Numbered from the stretch's first letter, positions 6,897-16,066 are shown. The stretch is DNA of 22,337 nucleotides from CAZMLC01 sp964567125 (GCA_964567125.1 CAZMLC010000046.1:1-22337), one strand, 5' to 3'. Program-made: numbers and translations. Notes: generated by a model not told the origin, from the letters alone.

Positions 6897-8365
6897 ACCC
6901 GCAGACGGTTCTGCATCGGAATCAGCAGCAACCCATCGACCGCCGTTACCGTAATCGGCGGACTCGGCAGCTTTATTTTAAAGAGCACCTCTTTTTGCTT
7001 GCCTGCCTTGAAGATCCAGAAATCTCCGCGTTCCGTGCTCGCATAGACCTTGTTGTCGGCAACGAACGCGTTGGCATAATAGGCTGGCGCACTCAATGCC
7101 GCCGTCCACAGGGCTTCGCCACTCTTTGCATCGCACGCGTGCAGTATTCCGGCGGAATCCGGCAGATAGACGATGTTGTCCGCGAGCGCGACCGTGGCCA
7201 AGGAGCGGCTGACCTTCTCCGTGCGCCAGAGCACCTTGCCCGTCGCGGCATCGAAGCAGCTCAGACAGCCCTCTCCGGTGCCATGAACCGGGCTCTGCCC
7301 GATCGCCACGTAGACGCGTCCATCCACGACAACCGGCGTCCCCAGCGGCTCGCAGGGACCGAAGGGCTGCTTGTTGCGCCACGTCGCATACGGAATCTTC
7401 TCGCCGTTCCTTTCGCGATAGTGCGCGGGGTTGCAGTCCGCGACCCAGGCGGTCTGCAGCATCTGCACGCGCCCCGGCTGCGGCGTTGGGAACTCAAAGG
7501 CGTAGAGCAGACCGTCGCCCCCGCCGAAGAAGATCAGCTTACGTCCGGCCACCTCCGCATACGACGGCGAGCACCAATTGCCGTGAAAGATCCGCTGCCC
7601 GATCTTCGCATCGTCCTGCGCGACCAGCGTACCGGTCCGGGCATCCACGACAATGAGCGTCGGCGCATCCGGGCGCGGCGCATGGATGTGTTGATTGTTC
7701 GCACCGTTCGACGTGCCGATAAAGAGCAGGTCATCGACCTTCAGGATCGTGCTGCCGCAGACATCGTGCGGCGCAATGTCGCAGACCTTCAGCATGTCGA
7801 AGCGCCAGATCAGATCGCCGTCCTCCGCCGTCAGCGCGGTGTTGTCCGCAAGCTGCATGTAGGCCGCTTCATCGAGGAAAGGACCGTCGTTGCCATTGCG
7901 TTGTCCCTGCCGATCCAGACAGAGGATATCCCCGCGATTGCCGACCACGTAGAGGCGCTCGCCATCGACCACAGGCCCGGAACAGATCCCGCACCCCCAC
8001 TGGTCAAAGTAATAGGGCGGACGCGTGCCTTCCATCAGACGCGGCGAGATCAAGGCCCACAGGCGTCGACCGGTCTTGAGATCGAGGCAGACCACGAGGC
8101 CGCCACCGCTGGCGCGCGCACCGGTCCGCGTGAAATTCGCATCGTTGAGGGCCAGATAGATGCGGCCATCCGCAACGGTTGGGATCGAGTAGTGATGCGT
8201 ACCGAGCCGCACCTCCCACAGCAGATTCGTTTCGGACAGTGTGGCAGGCAGGCGGCCTGCCACGGAGACGCTGTTCGGCGAACGACTTCCACCCCAGATC
8301 ACGCGCGGCTGAGCAAACGCATTCAGCGCTCCGATGATCATGCAAAGTGGAAGTAACGTTCTCAT
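6881..8365 (-). CDS. Secreted PQQ-like beta-propeller protein
   Basis: This 494-residue protein has a clear signal peptide ('MRTLLPLCMIIGALNAFA', predicted cut before QPRV). A WD/PQQ-type beta-propeller follows, seen as recurring blade ends: 'VCLDLKTGRRLWAL', 'DGDLIWRFDML', 'VVDARTGTLVA', 'SCFDAATGKVLWRT' and 'HACDAKSGEALWTA'. These are the 'D..TG..LW' repeats of PQQ_2 families. It resembles BamB and quinoprotein-like scaffolds, but no catalytic residues of PQQ dehydrogenases were identified, so an enzymatic role is not claimed. The ATG at 8365 is preferred over a TTG at 8377 because it overlaps the aroE stop as ATGA, which points to translational coupling. It is the last gene of the ilvB-ilvN-aroE cluster. 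Confidence 0.83.
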   Translation of the reverse strand: MRTLLPLCMIIGALNAFAQPRVIWGGSRSPNSVSVAGRLPATLSETNLLWEVRLGTHHYSIPTVADGRIYLALNDANFTRTGARASGGGLVVCLDLKTGRRLWALISPRLMEGTRPPYYFDQWGCGICSGPVVDGERLYVVGNRGDILCLDRQGQRNGNDGPFLDEAAYMQLADNTALTAEDGDLIWRFDMLKVCDIAPHDVCGSTILKVDDLLFIGTSNGANNQHIHAPRPDAPTLIVVDARTGTLVAQDDAKIGQRIFHGNWCSPSYAEVAGRKLIFFGGGDGLLYAFEFPTPQPGRVQMLQTAWVADCNPAHYRERNGEKIPYATWRNKQPFGPCEPLGTPVVVDGRVYVAIGQSPVHGTGEGCLSCFDAATGKVLWRTEKVSRSLATVALADNIVYLPDSAGILHACDAKSGEALWTAALSAPAYYANAFVADNKVYASTERGDFWIFKAGKQKEVLFKIKLPSPPITVTAVDGLLLIPMQNRLRVYSGK

Positions 8366-9204
8366 TTTTCTTTCCAAACCGCAGCGCGCATGGCCGCGAC
8401 ATCCGCGTCGCGTCCCATCCAGATCCGGAACGCCTCAGCGCCCTGATGGACCAACATGCCCAGGCCATCTACGCCGCGTGCCCCCTGCTCCCAGGCACAG
8501 CGCAGAAAGGGCGTTGACCGCGTCGGCGAATAGACCAGATCGTAGACGACCTGATGCGTGCAAAAGGCAGCTGCGGGCAAGGGCGACACATCCTCCGCGT
8601 GTAGACCGGACGACGTGCCGTTGATGATGATGTCGCACGTCCGCGCCGCCAAGCACCACTGTTCTGAATCGGACGGCAAAACCTCAACTGCGGTGTGCGT
8701 GGCCAGCGCCTGCAGCAACGCCGCCACCTCGTGGGCACGCGCTTCCGTGCGATTGGCCAGGAGCACAGCCGCAGCGCCGGCGCGCACGCAACCGAGCGCA
8801 ATGGCGCGGCCTGCACCGCCGCATCCGACAAGCAGGATGCGCTTGCCTTCCGGCGTCACGCCGCAGCTCTCTTTCAAATCCGTCAGAAAACCGCCGATAT
8901 CCGTATTGAAGCCGCTCGTCTTGCCATCCGCATCAAAGCGCACCGTATTCACGGCGCCAGCCAACGCGGCGACAGGGTCCACGCGATCGATGAAGGGGAT
9001 CACCGCAGTCTTGTGCGGAATCGTCAGGTTCAAGCCGCAAAAGCCCTCAGACTGACGGGCCTTCAGTTCGCATTCCAGATCTTCAGGTGCCACCTCGTAG
9101 GCGAGATACTCCGCATCCAGTCCGAGCGACCGGAAGGATGCGGTGTGCATCACCGGCGAGAGCGAGTGCTTGATTGGAAAACCGAAAATTCCGAAACGAT
9201 ACAT
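8362..9204 (-). CDS. aroE: Shikimate 5-dehydrogenase
   Basis: At 280 residues this has the normal length for AroE, which reduces 3-dehydroshikimate to shikimate with NADPH in aromatic amino acid synthesis. The substrate domain shows 'FGFPIKHSLSPVMHT' and 'GLNLTIPHK', with the catalytic lysine at K65. The partner Asp lies in 'GFNTDIGG'. The Rossmann part has 'GCGGAGRAIALG' followed by 'ANRTEAR', and the family signatures 'INGTSSGL' and 'YDLVYSPTRSTPFL' are present. It lies 4 bases after ilvN and overlaps the propeller gene by 4 bases, so it is almost surely co-transcribed with both. Confidence 0.95.
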   Translation of the reverse strand: MYRFGIFGFPIKHSLSPVMHTASFRSLGLDAEYLAYEVAPEDLECELKARQSEGFCGLNLTIPHKTAVIPFIDRVDPVAALAGAVNTVRFDADGKTSGFNTDIGGFLTDLKESCGVTPEGKRILLVGCGGAGRAIALGCVRAGAAAVLLANRTEARAHEVAALLQALATHTAVEVLPSDSEQWCLAARTCDIIINGTSSGLHAEDVSPLPAAAFCTHQVVYDLVYSPTRSTPFLRCAWEQGARGVDGLGMLVHQGAEAFRIWMGRDADVAAMRAAVWKEK

Positions 9205-9208
9205 GCGG

Positions 9209-9691
9209 TTAATCGTCCCCGCGTCCCACGGCGATCACGCCGGAACGCGAAATATCCTTGATCGAATAGGGCTTGAGCAGACTCAGGAAGTCGGTCACCG
9301 ACTCCTGATCGCCGACCATCTGCACCGTGACTGAATCCTCTTGAACACCGATCACGACCGCGCGAAAGAGCGAGGCGAGATCCAGGACCTCGACGCGCTG
9401 CTGATGATCCTGCACGCCCACGCGCACCAGAATCAGCTCGCGATCCAAGTGGCGGCGATTGGTCATATTCACGACATCGATCACGTCCACCTGCTTCGTC
9501 AGCTGCTGCGTCACCTGTTCAATCACCTTCACATCGCCCGGAACAACGATCGTCATCTTGGAGACCGTCGGATCCGCAGTCGGACCGACGTTCAGCGTTT
9601 CGATATTGTAACCGCGGCCGGAGAACAAGCCCACGATCCGCGCCAGGACACCCGGCTGGTTTTCCACGAGACAGTTAATAATGTGATTCAT
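9209..9691 (-). CDS. ilvN: Acetolactate synthase small (regulatory) subunit
   Basis: This 160-residue subunit activates the large acetolactate synthase subunit and normally confers valine feedback inhibition. The N-terminal ACT domain begins 'MNHIINCLVENQPGVLARI', with 'LFSGRGYNIETLNVGPT' and 'MTIVVPGD'. The C-terminal domain (about 80-160) contains 'RELILVRVGV' and ends 'SGVIAVGRG'. The frame is open further upstream, but the ATG at 9691 is chosen because it gives the standard IlvH/IlvN N-terminus and has AGGAGC 7 bases before it. It begins 11 bases after the ilvB stop. Confidence 0.95.
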   Translation of the reverse strand: MNHIINCLVENQPGVLARIVGLFSGRGYNIETLNVGPTADPTVSKMTIVVPGDVKVIEQVTQQLTKQVDVIDVVNMTNRRHLDRELILVRVGVQDHQQRVEVLDLASLFRAVVIGVQEDSVTVQMVGDQESVTDFLSLLKPYSIKDISRSGVIAVGRGDD

Positions 9692-9702
9692 GACAAAAGC
9701 TC

Positions 9703-11475
9703 CTAGTTCTTGGTGTGGCCGACCATGGCGGAAACGTGCATTCCGGGCGGAATCATGGGGAACACATTCGCCTCCGGCGAGACGATGCACTCGATCACCG
9801 TGGTCTTCTTGCTGGCAAAGGCCTCCTGCAAGGCCGCATCCACCGCATCCTCCGTGGTCACGCGCATCGCCTGCGCGCCATATGCCTCGGCGATCTTGAC
9901 AAAGTCGGGCAGATAGACATCGCGGTCCTCGATCTTCTCGTTAGGCCGGCGATTGTGCTGACCGAGGATCACGCCGGAGTAGCGCTTCTCGAAGAAAAGC
10001 TCCTGCCACTGGCGCACCATACCGAGCACGCCATTGTTCAGAATCACAATCACGATAGGCAGCTTGTGCTCCACCGCGACAACCAGTTCCTGGATGTTCA
10101 TCTGGATGCCGCCATCGCCGGTCACGCAGACCACCAGATCTTTGGGACGCCCTAACTGCACGCCAATCGCGGCCGGCAGGCCGAAGCCCATGGTGCCAAG
10201 TCCGCCGGACGAAATAAAGCTCCGCGGCTTGGTGTAGGTGAAAAATTGCGTGGCCCACATCTGGTTCTGGCCCACATCGGTGGTGATGAGCGCCTTACCG
10301 TGGCTGAGCTCGTCGATTTTCTTGATCACCGCCTGCGGCATCAGCACGTCTTTCGGTTGCGGATAGCACAGCGGATAATTCGTCTGCCACTCCTTGACCT
10401 GCTTGAACCAGGCGTCGCGCGTTGTCTTCTTCACGCGCGGCAACACGCCTTCCAGCACCTGTTTCAGGTAACCATGGATGCCGAAATGGGTCTCCACGTT
10501 CTTGCCGATCGCCGAGCGGTCGATATCGATATGCACCGTCACCGCGCGCTTAGCGAACTCATCGATCTTGCCTGTCACACGGTCATCGAAGCGAGCACCC
10601 GCTGAAATCAGCAGATCGCTCCGATCCACCGCGTAATTCGCCGCTGCGCAGCCATGCATGCCGACCATGCCCAGGGAGAGCGGATCGTTTTCGGGGAAGG
10701 CCCCCAGCGCCATCATGGTTGTGCAGACCGGAATCTGCGCCTTGTGCGCCAGCTCGCAGAGCTCCGCCGTCGCGTTGCCGCTGATCGCGCCGCCGCCCAC
10801 GTAGAGCAAGGGACGCTCAGCACGGTTGATCAGATCCGCCAGCTTCTTGATGTCGGACTCCGCCACGACCACCTCGGGACGATAGGCGCGCATGGTCACC
10901 TCCGCCGGATCCTTTGAAGGAACCATGGTCTTGGCCTTCTGGACATTCTTCGGAATATCGACCACCACTGGCCCCGGCTTGCCCGTCGTCGCAATGTAAA
11001 AGGCCTTGGCAATGATGTCGGGCAATTCATCGACATCGCGAACGAGAAAATTATGTTTGGACACGGAGCGCGTAATGCCCATGACATCGGCTTCCTGAAA
11101 GGCATCCGTGCCGATCAGGTGGAGCGGCACCTGGCCCGTGATACAGACCAGCGGAATGCCATCCATATTGGCGGTTGCAAGACCGGTGATCGTATTCGTG
11201 GCCCCCGGACCAGACGTAACAATGCAGCAGCCTGGCTTACCCGTTGCACGCGCGTAGCCATCCGCCATATGTACAGCGCCCTGCTCATGACGAGCCAATA
11301 CGAATTGGAACGGCGCATCATAAATGCAGTTAAACATGTCAATGGCTTGGCCGCCTGGATAACCAAACAGCACTTCGCATCCCGCTTTCGCCAGGCTATC
11401 TACAACGCATTGGGCCCCGGTACGCGGTCCTTGTTGCTGGCTAACGGTTTTCTTGTTCGTCTTTTTTTCCTTCAT
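9703..11475 (-). CDS. ilvB: Acetolactate synthase large (catalytic) subunit
   Basis: This 590-residue ThDP- and FAD-dependent enzyme joins two pyruvates, or pyruvate and 2-oxobutyrate, in the first common step of valine, leucine and isoleucine synthesis. The N-terminal pyrimidine-binding domain contains 'VLFGYPGGQAIDMF' and 'LARHEQGAVHMADGYARATG', with the catalytic Glu at E64. A central FAD/NAD-fold domain follows. The C-terminal ThDP motif runs from 'GDGGIQMNIQEL' to 'VILNN'. Length and motif order are complete. AGGAG lies 3 bases upstream of the ATG. It is the first gene of the tight ilvB-ilvN-aroE-propeller cluster and has its own promoter. Confidence 0.97.
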   Translation of the reverse strand: MKEKKTNKKTVSQQQGPRTGAQCVVDSLAKAGCEVLFGYPGGQAIDMFNCIYDAPFQFVLARHEQGAVHMADGYARATGKPGCCIVTSGPGATNTITGLATANMDGIPLVCITGQVPLHLIGTDAFQEADVMGITRSVSKHNFLVRDVDELPDIIAKAFYIATTGKPGPVVVDIPKNVQKAKTMVPSKDPAEVTMRAYRPEVVVAESDIKKLADLINRAERPLLYVGGGAISGNATAELCELAHKAQIPVCTTMMALGAFPENDPLSLGMVGMHGCAAANYAVDRSDLLISAGARFDDRVTGKIDEFAKRAVTVHIDIDRSAIGKNVETHFGIHGYLKQVLEGVLPRVKKTTRDAWFKQVKEWQTNYPLCYPQPKDVLMPQAVIKKIDELSHGKALITTDVGQNQMWATQFFTYTKPRSFISSGGLGTMGFGLPAAIGVQLGRPKDLVVCVTGDGGIQMNIQELVVAVEHKLPIVIVILNNGVLGMVRQWQELFFEKRYSGVILGQHNRRPNEKIEDRDVYLPDFVKIAEAYGAQAMRVTTEDAVDAALQEAFASKKTTVIECIVSPEANVFPMIPPGMHVSAMVGHTKN

Positions 11476-11493
11476 AGTCTCCTCTTTAATAAA

Positions 11494-11523
11494 AAGATAC
11501 CGTTTTCAAGGGGGTGCTGTCAA
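11494..11523 (-). promoter_or_regulatory. Promoter of the ilvB-ilvN-aroE operon
   Basis: On the minus strand a perfect -35 box TTGACA (plus-strand 11518-11523) is followed after 18 bases by TATCTT (11494-11499), which matches TATAAT at 4 of 6 positions. The expected transcript would start about 10 bases before the ilvB Shine-Dalgarno, leaving a very short leader. There is therefore no room for a classical leader-peptide attenuator. A palindrome overlaps the -35 box and is listed separately. Confidence 0.6.
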
Positions 11524-11534
11524 TCGACGATTGA
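11520..11534. promoter_or_regulatory. Operator-like palindrome over the ilvB -35 box
   Basis: TCAATCG-A-CGATTGA is a perfect 7-base inverted repeat around one central base, with TGT and ACA triplets at its outer edges. It covers half of the -35 box of the ilvB promoter, a place typical for a repressor site. The regulator is unknown. Confidence 0.4.
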
Positions 11535-11568
11535 ACAGCCTCGGGAAACAATTAGAGGGACGGCTGAT

Positions 11569-12783
11569 CTATGCCTGAAAGGCCCGCACATCGCGCAGCA
11601 AGGCCGCGATATCCGTATAGAGCTTCCCTGAACGCACCACCGCGATCAGCTGTGCCAGCCGCGGGATTGCGCCATAGCGGTTCTCCAGCGGAGCGGTCAC
11701 GTAGAGCGTCGCCATCAGATTGCCCACCTGCACCGCTTCATCCACATTGAGACCACCGGCAAGGAACGCTTCGCGCGCCTGCGCAATGTACCCGATCAAA
11801 CCCGCGCGGAAGGAGTCGCCCGCGCCGACCAGATCGACCACGCCGTCGACGCTGTAGCGCGACTCCGTAAACTGGACAGGCCCGATCGCACCGTCGCCCT
11901 TCAGCCACAGCGTATACGCGCCGCGTTTCACGGTCACGCCGAACAGCTGCGGACGCCCCGCGCGGCCAAAGCGCGCCGCCACAAACCGCAAGTAGCCCTC
12001 AATGCTGGCGTGCACATCCGCGCCATGATCCGTCCCCGCGCCTTCCAGCGTGTTCCGGATCATGCGGGCTTCATCCACCGAGGTGAAAAAGATGTCGAGT
12101 TCGCCCAGCAAGGGCTCTAAAAGCCGATACGCCGCCACAGGTGCACCGGCGCGAATCAACTCCTGCGGATTACCGCACAGCGTATGGCTATCTACAATCG
12201 TGAGCCGTCCATCTTCCCGGCACCCGCGGACAAAGGCCGCCAGATCGCGTCCCTCATGGGCGTCGCCGCGATCAGAAAGACCGGAATACATGTAATAGAC
12301 GATCTTCGGATCTAAGCGTTCGACCTCGCTCCGGAAGCGCGCAAAATCGAAATCGTTGTTGGCATTGGGAAAATAGGCGATACCGCCGCGCTCCCCGGCT
12401 GGCGTCTGATGGATAAACGTCGTCCCTGTCGGCAGCGAAGGATGGACAACCGTAGCCGAAAGATCCACACCGTTCCGGGCCAGCAGATCGTAAAACGTCC
12501 GGCCCTGGATATCCAAGCCGCCATACGGTCCCGCGCCGACGTATGAACCGACCGCCACGCGCACCCCGGCATGCGCCAGCAAGGGCGCGGTGTTACCATT
12601 GCCACCGGCTGTCGCAACGCCCTGGCGAATATAGCCGGCCAGGCGTTCCTGCGTGTAGCCCGGCATCTGCGCGGTTGAACAGCGCGCTAATCCGCCAGGG
12701 CCGGCCAGCGCATCGGTAAACGTAAAATCGGGACTCCGTATATCCAACACAGACGTATTGAGCAGAAACACATCAATGGCCAT
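11569..12783 (-). CDS. PfkB/ribokinase-family carbohydrate kinase
   Basis: This 404-residue protein has the ribokinase fold. The first PfkB signature region is 'ATAGGNGNTAPLLAHAG', and the C-terminal signature 'VDLVGAGDSFRAGLIGYIA' holds the anion hole and catalytic Asp (GAGDSF). It is longer than most ribokinases (~300-330), with an unusual N-terminal stretch (residues ~15-55) and an insertion near 'DTGHGADVHASIEGY'-like sequence around residue 250. Such kinases phosphorylate sugars or nucleosides with ATP; the substrate cannot be told. The ATG is preceded by GGGGGAG at a good distance. It lies 93 bases upstream of ilvB on the same strand, but ilvB has its own promoter, so common transcription is uncertain. 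Confidence 0.82.
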   Translation of the reverse strand: MAIDVFLLNTSVLDIRSPDFTFTDALAGPGGLARCSTAQMPGYTQERLAGYIRQGVATAGGNGNTAPLLAHAGVRVAVGSYVGAGPYGGLDIQGRTFYDLLARNGVDLSATVVHPSLPTGTTFIHQTPAGERGGIAYFPNANNDFDFARFRSEVERLDPKIVYYMYSGLSDRGDAHEGRDLAAFVRGCREDGRLTIVDSHTLCGNPQELIRAGAPVAAYRLLEPLLGELDIFFTSVDEARMIRNTLEGAGTDHGADVHASIEGYLRFVAARFGRAGRPQLFGVTVKRGAYTLWLKGDGAIGPVQFTESRYSVDGVVDLVGAGDSFRAGLIGYIAQAREAFLAGGLNVDEAVQVGNLMATLYVTAPLENRYGAIPRLAQLIAVVRSGKLYTDIAALLRDVRAFQA

Positions 12784-12863
12784 TTTTCACTCCCCCTTGA
12801 AAAGTGAGAACAGCATAACAATCTCAAGCGCCCCCGTCGAGATTAGATATCGGCAAACCGCGC

Positions 12864-12894
12864 TTGACTTCCCTGTTATTCCTGCTAAAGTCAA
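12864..12894 (+). promoter_or_regulatory. Promoter of the RND efflux operon, bracketed by an inverted repeat
   Basis: TTGACT (12864-12869) and TAAAGT (12886-12891) stand 16 bases apart, about 38 bases before the start of the RND gene; each is close to sigma70 consensus. The same elements are part of a perfect 7-base inverted repeat: TTGACTT (12864-12870) and AAGTCAA (12888-12894), 24 bases from centre to centre. A dimeric regulator bound there would cover the whole core promoter, as TetR-type efflux repressors do, but no regulator gene is adjacent. Confidence 0.5.
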
Positions 12895-12928
12895 CCATCA
12901 TATGTCGCACATTTAAGAGGTTTTTCCG

Positions 12929-15900
12929 ATGATTATGCGAATCGTTCATTTTTTTCTGGATGGCCCCTTTTCAGTCATGCTCATTGTAGCATCACTCTTT
13001 CTCGGCAGCATTGCACTGGTGGTCACACCGCGCGAAGAAGACCCGCAGATCATTGTCCCCATGGCGGACATCGAAGTTGCCTTTCCCGGACACTCGCCGC
13101 GAGAAACCGAAGAACTCGTGACGCGACCGCTCGAACGAATCCTCTGGCAGCTCGATGGCGTTGAACACGTCTATTCCTCCAGCGCGCGCGATGGCGCCAT
13201 GGTGACCGTACGCTTCTTCGTAGGACAGGACCGCGATCGCTCCATGGTGCGCCTGCGCGATAAGATCGATGAAAACCTGAACATCGTCCCTGAAGGCGTC
13301 ACCGGCTGGCGCATCATTCCGGTCAGCATCAACGATGTGCCTATCGTCACCCTCACGCTCACCTCCGCCGCCTACGACGGACTCGGTCTGCGCCGCATTG
13401 CGGAAGAATTGAAGGCGCGCCTCGATGCGATTGCCGACATCTCGCGCACGGAGATCATCGGCGGCCAACCGCGCATCATCCGTGTGGAACCGATCATCGA
13501 AAACCTGGCGGCCCGCGGACTCAGTCTGTGCGACATTCAAAACGCGATTCGACGCGCCAATGTCTCCGCCACGGTCGGACGCTTTGTGCGCGCGAACACG
13601 GAAAATATTTTGCTCACCGACCCGCATATCACCAGCGCAGAGGCGATCGCCAACATCGTGGTCAAGGCCGATCACGACCGCATCGTGCACGTCCGCGATA
13701 TCGCGACTGTGATTGATGCCCCGGACGTTCCCACAACACTCGTGCGCCACAATGGACAGGAAGCGGTGACCTTGGCCTTCAGCAAGAAAGCAGGCGTGAA
13801 TGCGGTCGCGCTCGCAAAAAAGATCATCGACGCCGCGGAACAGGCCAAGGGGACAATCGTTCCTTCAACGGTTCAGCTCGCCGTGACACGCGACCAAGGT
13901 GAATCGGCGAATGATCGCGTCAACGACCTCGTCTCCGGCATGTTCTTCGCCATCGTCACCGTGATCCTGCTCATCGTCATCACCATGGGCTGGCGCGAAA
14001 GCATTGTCGTGGGGCTCTCCGTCCCCGTCAGCTTTGCCCTGGCACTTTTTACCAATTACGCTTTCGGCTATACGCTGAACCGCGTCACCCTCTTTGCGCT
14101 GATCCTCAGTCTCGGCTTGGTCGTGGATGATCCTATCACCAACGTGGACAATATTCAGCGTCACATCCGCATGGGCCGCAAGAACCCGCTGGAAGCTACG
14201 CTGGATGCTGTGAAAGAGGTGCTGCCGCCCGTCATTCTCTCGACATTGACGGTCATCGTCTCATTCATCCCGATGTTTTTCATCACCGGCATGATGGGCC
14301 CCTATATGGCGCCCATGGCCATCAATGTCCCGCTGACCGTCTCCTTCTCCACGGTCTGCGCGCTGACCTTTGTTCCCTTCATGTCCTACCGCCTACTGCG
14401 CAAGCGTGCAGGCGAACTTGTCCCCGGTTCCGACGGTGCGCCCGTCTGGATCACGCGCACCTACAAGGCCTTGATCGGCCCCTTCTTTAAAAAACGCAAT
14501 GCGATCATCCTTCTTGTCACGGTCTCCACCCTCGTCGTCGCGACAGCGGCGCTGATGGTTTTTGGGGTCCCCCTGAAGATGTTGCCGTATGACAACCGCA
14601 ATGAACTGCAGCTGATCGTCAAATTGCCGACCGGTTCAACGCTGGAAACCACCACGCGCGCGGTTGCCGAACTGGAGCACTACCTGGCGCGGCAGAGCGA
14701 GGTGCGCGATTATCAAAGTTACATCGGCACACCCTCGCCCATTGATTTCAACGGTCTTGTCCGTCACTACAAGATGCGCACGCAGGCCAATCATGCGGAC
14801 ATCCGCATCAACCTCGTACCCAAAGCCATGCGCACCATGGGTTCGCACGACATCGCTTTGCGCATTCGACCCTCGATTGAACGGATCATCGGTACTTACG
14901 CGGGACACGTCAACATCGTCGAGATTCCACCCGGCCCCCCTGTAATCTCGACCATTACCGCAGAAGTCTACGGGACCCCGGATATGCCGTATGAAAAACT
15001 CTATGCAGGTGCCCAACGCGTTCAAAATCTCCTCGGCCGTACGGACCTGCACCATATGAAGGAGCTGGACATCCTTCAGGAACGCTCACCGCAACCCTTT
15101 GTCTTTGTGATCGATGCTGAAAAAGCAGCCGCCCATCGTATCTCCGCGACGGAGATCGTCCACTGTCTCTCCAGCGCGATCAGCGGTGCGCAGGCAGGTC
15201 TGCTACGCGTGGAAAGCGAACGCCAGCCGCTACAGGTCAACATCCGCCTCGCCTATGCGGACCGCAATGCCATTGAGCAGCTCATGAGCCTGACATTGAA
15301 TGGCGGTTCAGGACCGGTCCAGCTTGCGGAACTCGGAACGTTGAAAAGCATGCCGGCGGAATATCCGATCATGCACAAGAATTTGCAGCGCGTCGTCTTC
15401 GTCACCGCGGAACCTGTAGGTCGCGCCCCCGGCGAGTTGATTCTGGCAGCGCAATTCAGCACGCTGAAGAAAGAACCGCTTCCCAAAGGGATCACGGTGG
15501 CGTGGGCGGGTGAAGGTGAGTGGGAGATTACGTTGCGCGTCTTTCGCGATCTGGGCATTGCTTTCGGCATCGCGCTTCTGGGTATCTTGCTGCTGCTCCT
15601 CATCCAGACGCGCAGTTTTACCCTGTCCGGCATCATGATGGGCGCAATCCCGCTCACGATTATCGGTATCGCTCCCGGCTTTTACCTGTTGAATCTGCTC
15701 TTCTCGCATCGCGTGGGCGACTACGCCTCGCCCGTTTTCTTCACGGCCACAGGTATGATCGGCATGATCGCGCTCGGCGGTATCGTGATCCGCAACAGCA
15801 TCGTGCTGATCGAGTTCATTCAGGAAGCGCGCGCAACCGGACTCAGCTTGCGGCAGGCTGTCGAGCAGTCGGGCGCCGTCCGTTTCCGTCCGATTATGCT

Positions 15901-16066
15901 GACCGCCATCACGACCCTGATGGGCGCCTGGCCGATCACGCTGGACCCGATCTTCTCCGGACTTGCCTGGGCCTTGATTTTCGGCCTCATCGCCAGCACG
16001 CTTTTCACGATGATCGTGATTCCCACCATTTATATGTTGATTGACAAGGAGGATGTTTCCGCATGA
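12929..16066 (+). CDS. RND-family (AcrB/MdtB-like) efflux transporter permease
   Basis: This 1045-residue inner-membrane proton antiporter has the usual length for the HAE1/AcrB family. TM1 is near residues 10-32, a large periplasmic porter loop opens with 'PREEDPQIIVPMADIEVAFPG', then comes a six-helix bundle from ~335. A second porter loop and final bundle ('LFGIALLGILLLLLIQ'-type segments) follow from ~870. TM4 carries the proton-relay pair D400-D401 in 'GLVVDDPITNVDNI', where AcrB has 'DDAIVVVEN'. The typical 'GGIVIRNSIVLIEFI' is present in the C-terminal half. AGAGG is 8 bases before the ATG at 12929; a second ATG at 12935 is possible. It overlaps the adaptor gene by ATGA. Substrate unknown; drugs, metabolites or lipids are possible. 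Confidence 0.93.
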   Translation: MIMRIVHFFLDGPFSVMLIVASLFLGSIALVVTPREEDPQIIVPMADIEVAFPGHSPRETEELVTRPLERILWQLDGVEHVYSSSARDGAMVTVRFFVGQDRDRSMVRLRDKIDENLNIVPEGVTGWRIIPVSINDVPIVTLTLTSAAYDGLGLRRIAEELKARLDAIADISRTEIIGGQPRIIRVEPIIENLAARGLSLCDIQNAIRRANVSATVGRFVRANTENILLTDPHITSAEAIANIVVKADHDRIVHVRDIATVIDAPDVPTTLVRHNGQEAVTLAFSKKAGVNAVALAKKIIDAAEQAKGTIVPSTVQLAVTRDQGESANDRVNDLVSGMFFAIVTVILLIVITMGWRESIVVGLSVPVSFALALFTNYAFGYTLNRVTLFALILSLGLVVDDPITNVDNIQRHIRMGRKNPLEATLDAVKEVLPPVILSTLTVIVSFIPMFFITGMMGPYMAPMAINVPLTVSFSTVCALTFVPFMSYRLLRKRAGELVPGSDGAPVWITRTYKALIGPFFKKRNAIILLVTVSTLVVATAALMVFGVPLKMLPYDNRNELQLIVKLPTGSTLETTTRAVAELEHYLARQSEVRDYQSYIGTPSPIDFNGLVRHYKMRTQANHADIRINLVPKAMRTMGSHDIALRIRPSIERIIGTYAGHVNIVEIPPGPPVISTITAEVYGTPDMPYEKLYAGAQRVQNLLGRTDLHHMKELDILQERSPQPFVFVIDAEKAAAHRISATEIVHCLSSAISGAQAGLLRVESERQPLQVNIRLAYADRNAIEQLMSLTLNGGSGPVQLAELGTLKSMPAEYPIMHKNLQRVVFVTAEPVGRAPGELILAAQFSTLKKEPLPKGITVAWAGEGEWEITLRVFRDLGIAFGIALLGILLLLLIQTRSFTLSGIMMGAIPLTIIGIAPGFYLLNLLFSHRVGDYASPVFFTATGMIGMIALGGIVIRNSIVLIEFIQEARATGLSLRQAVEQSGAVRFRPIMLTAITTLMGAWPITLDPIFSGLAWALIFGLIASTLFTMIVIPTIYMLIDKEDVSA

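Noticed and set aside
6995..8356. Open plus-strand frame of 453 codons opposite the propeller gene
   Set aside because: Arg/Ile-rich translation without domains; the minus strand encodes a signal peptide and repeated propeller blades and is coupled to aroE.
11535..11567. CAGCC...GGCTG pairing between the kinase and ilvB as a terminator
   Set aside because: Five pairs around a loop of over 20 bases and no T-run; too weak to claim.
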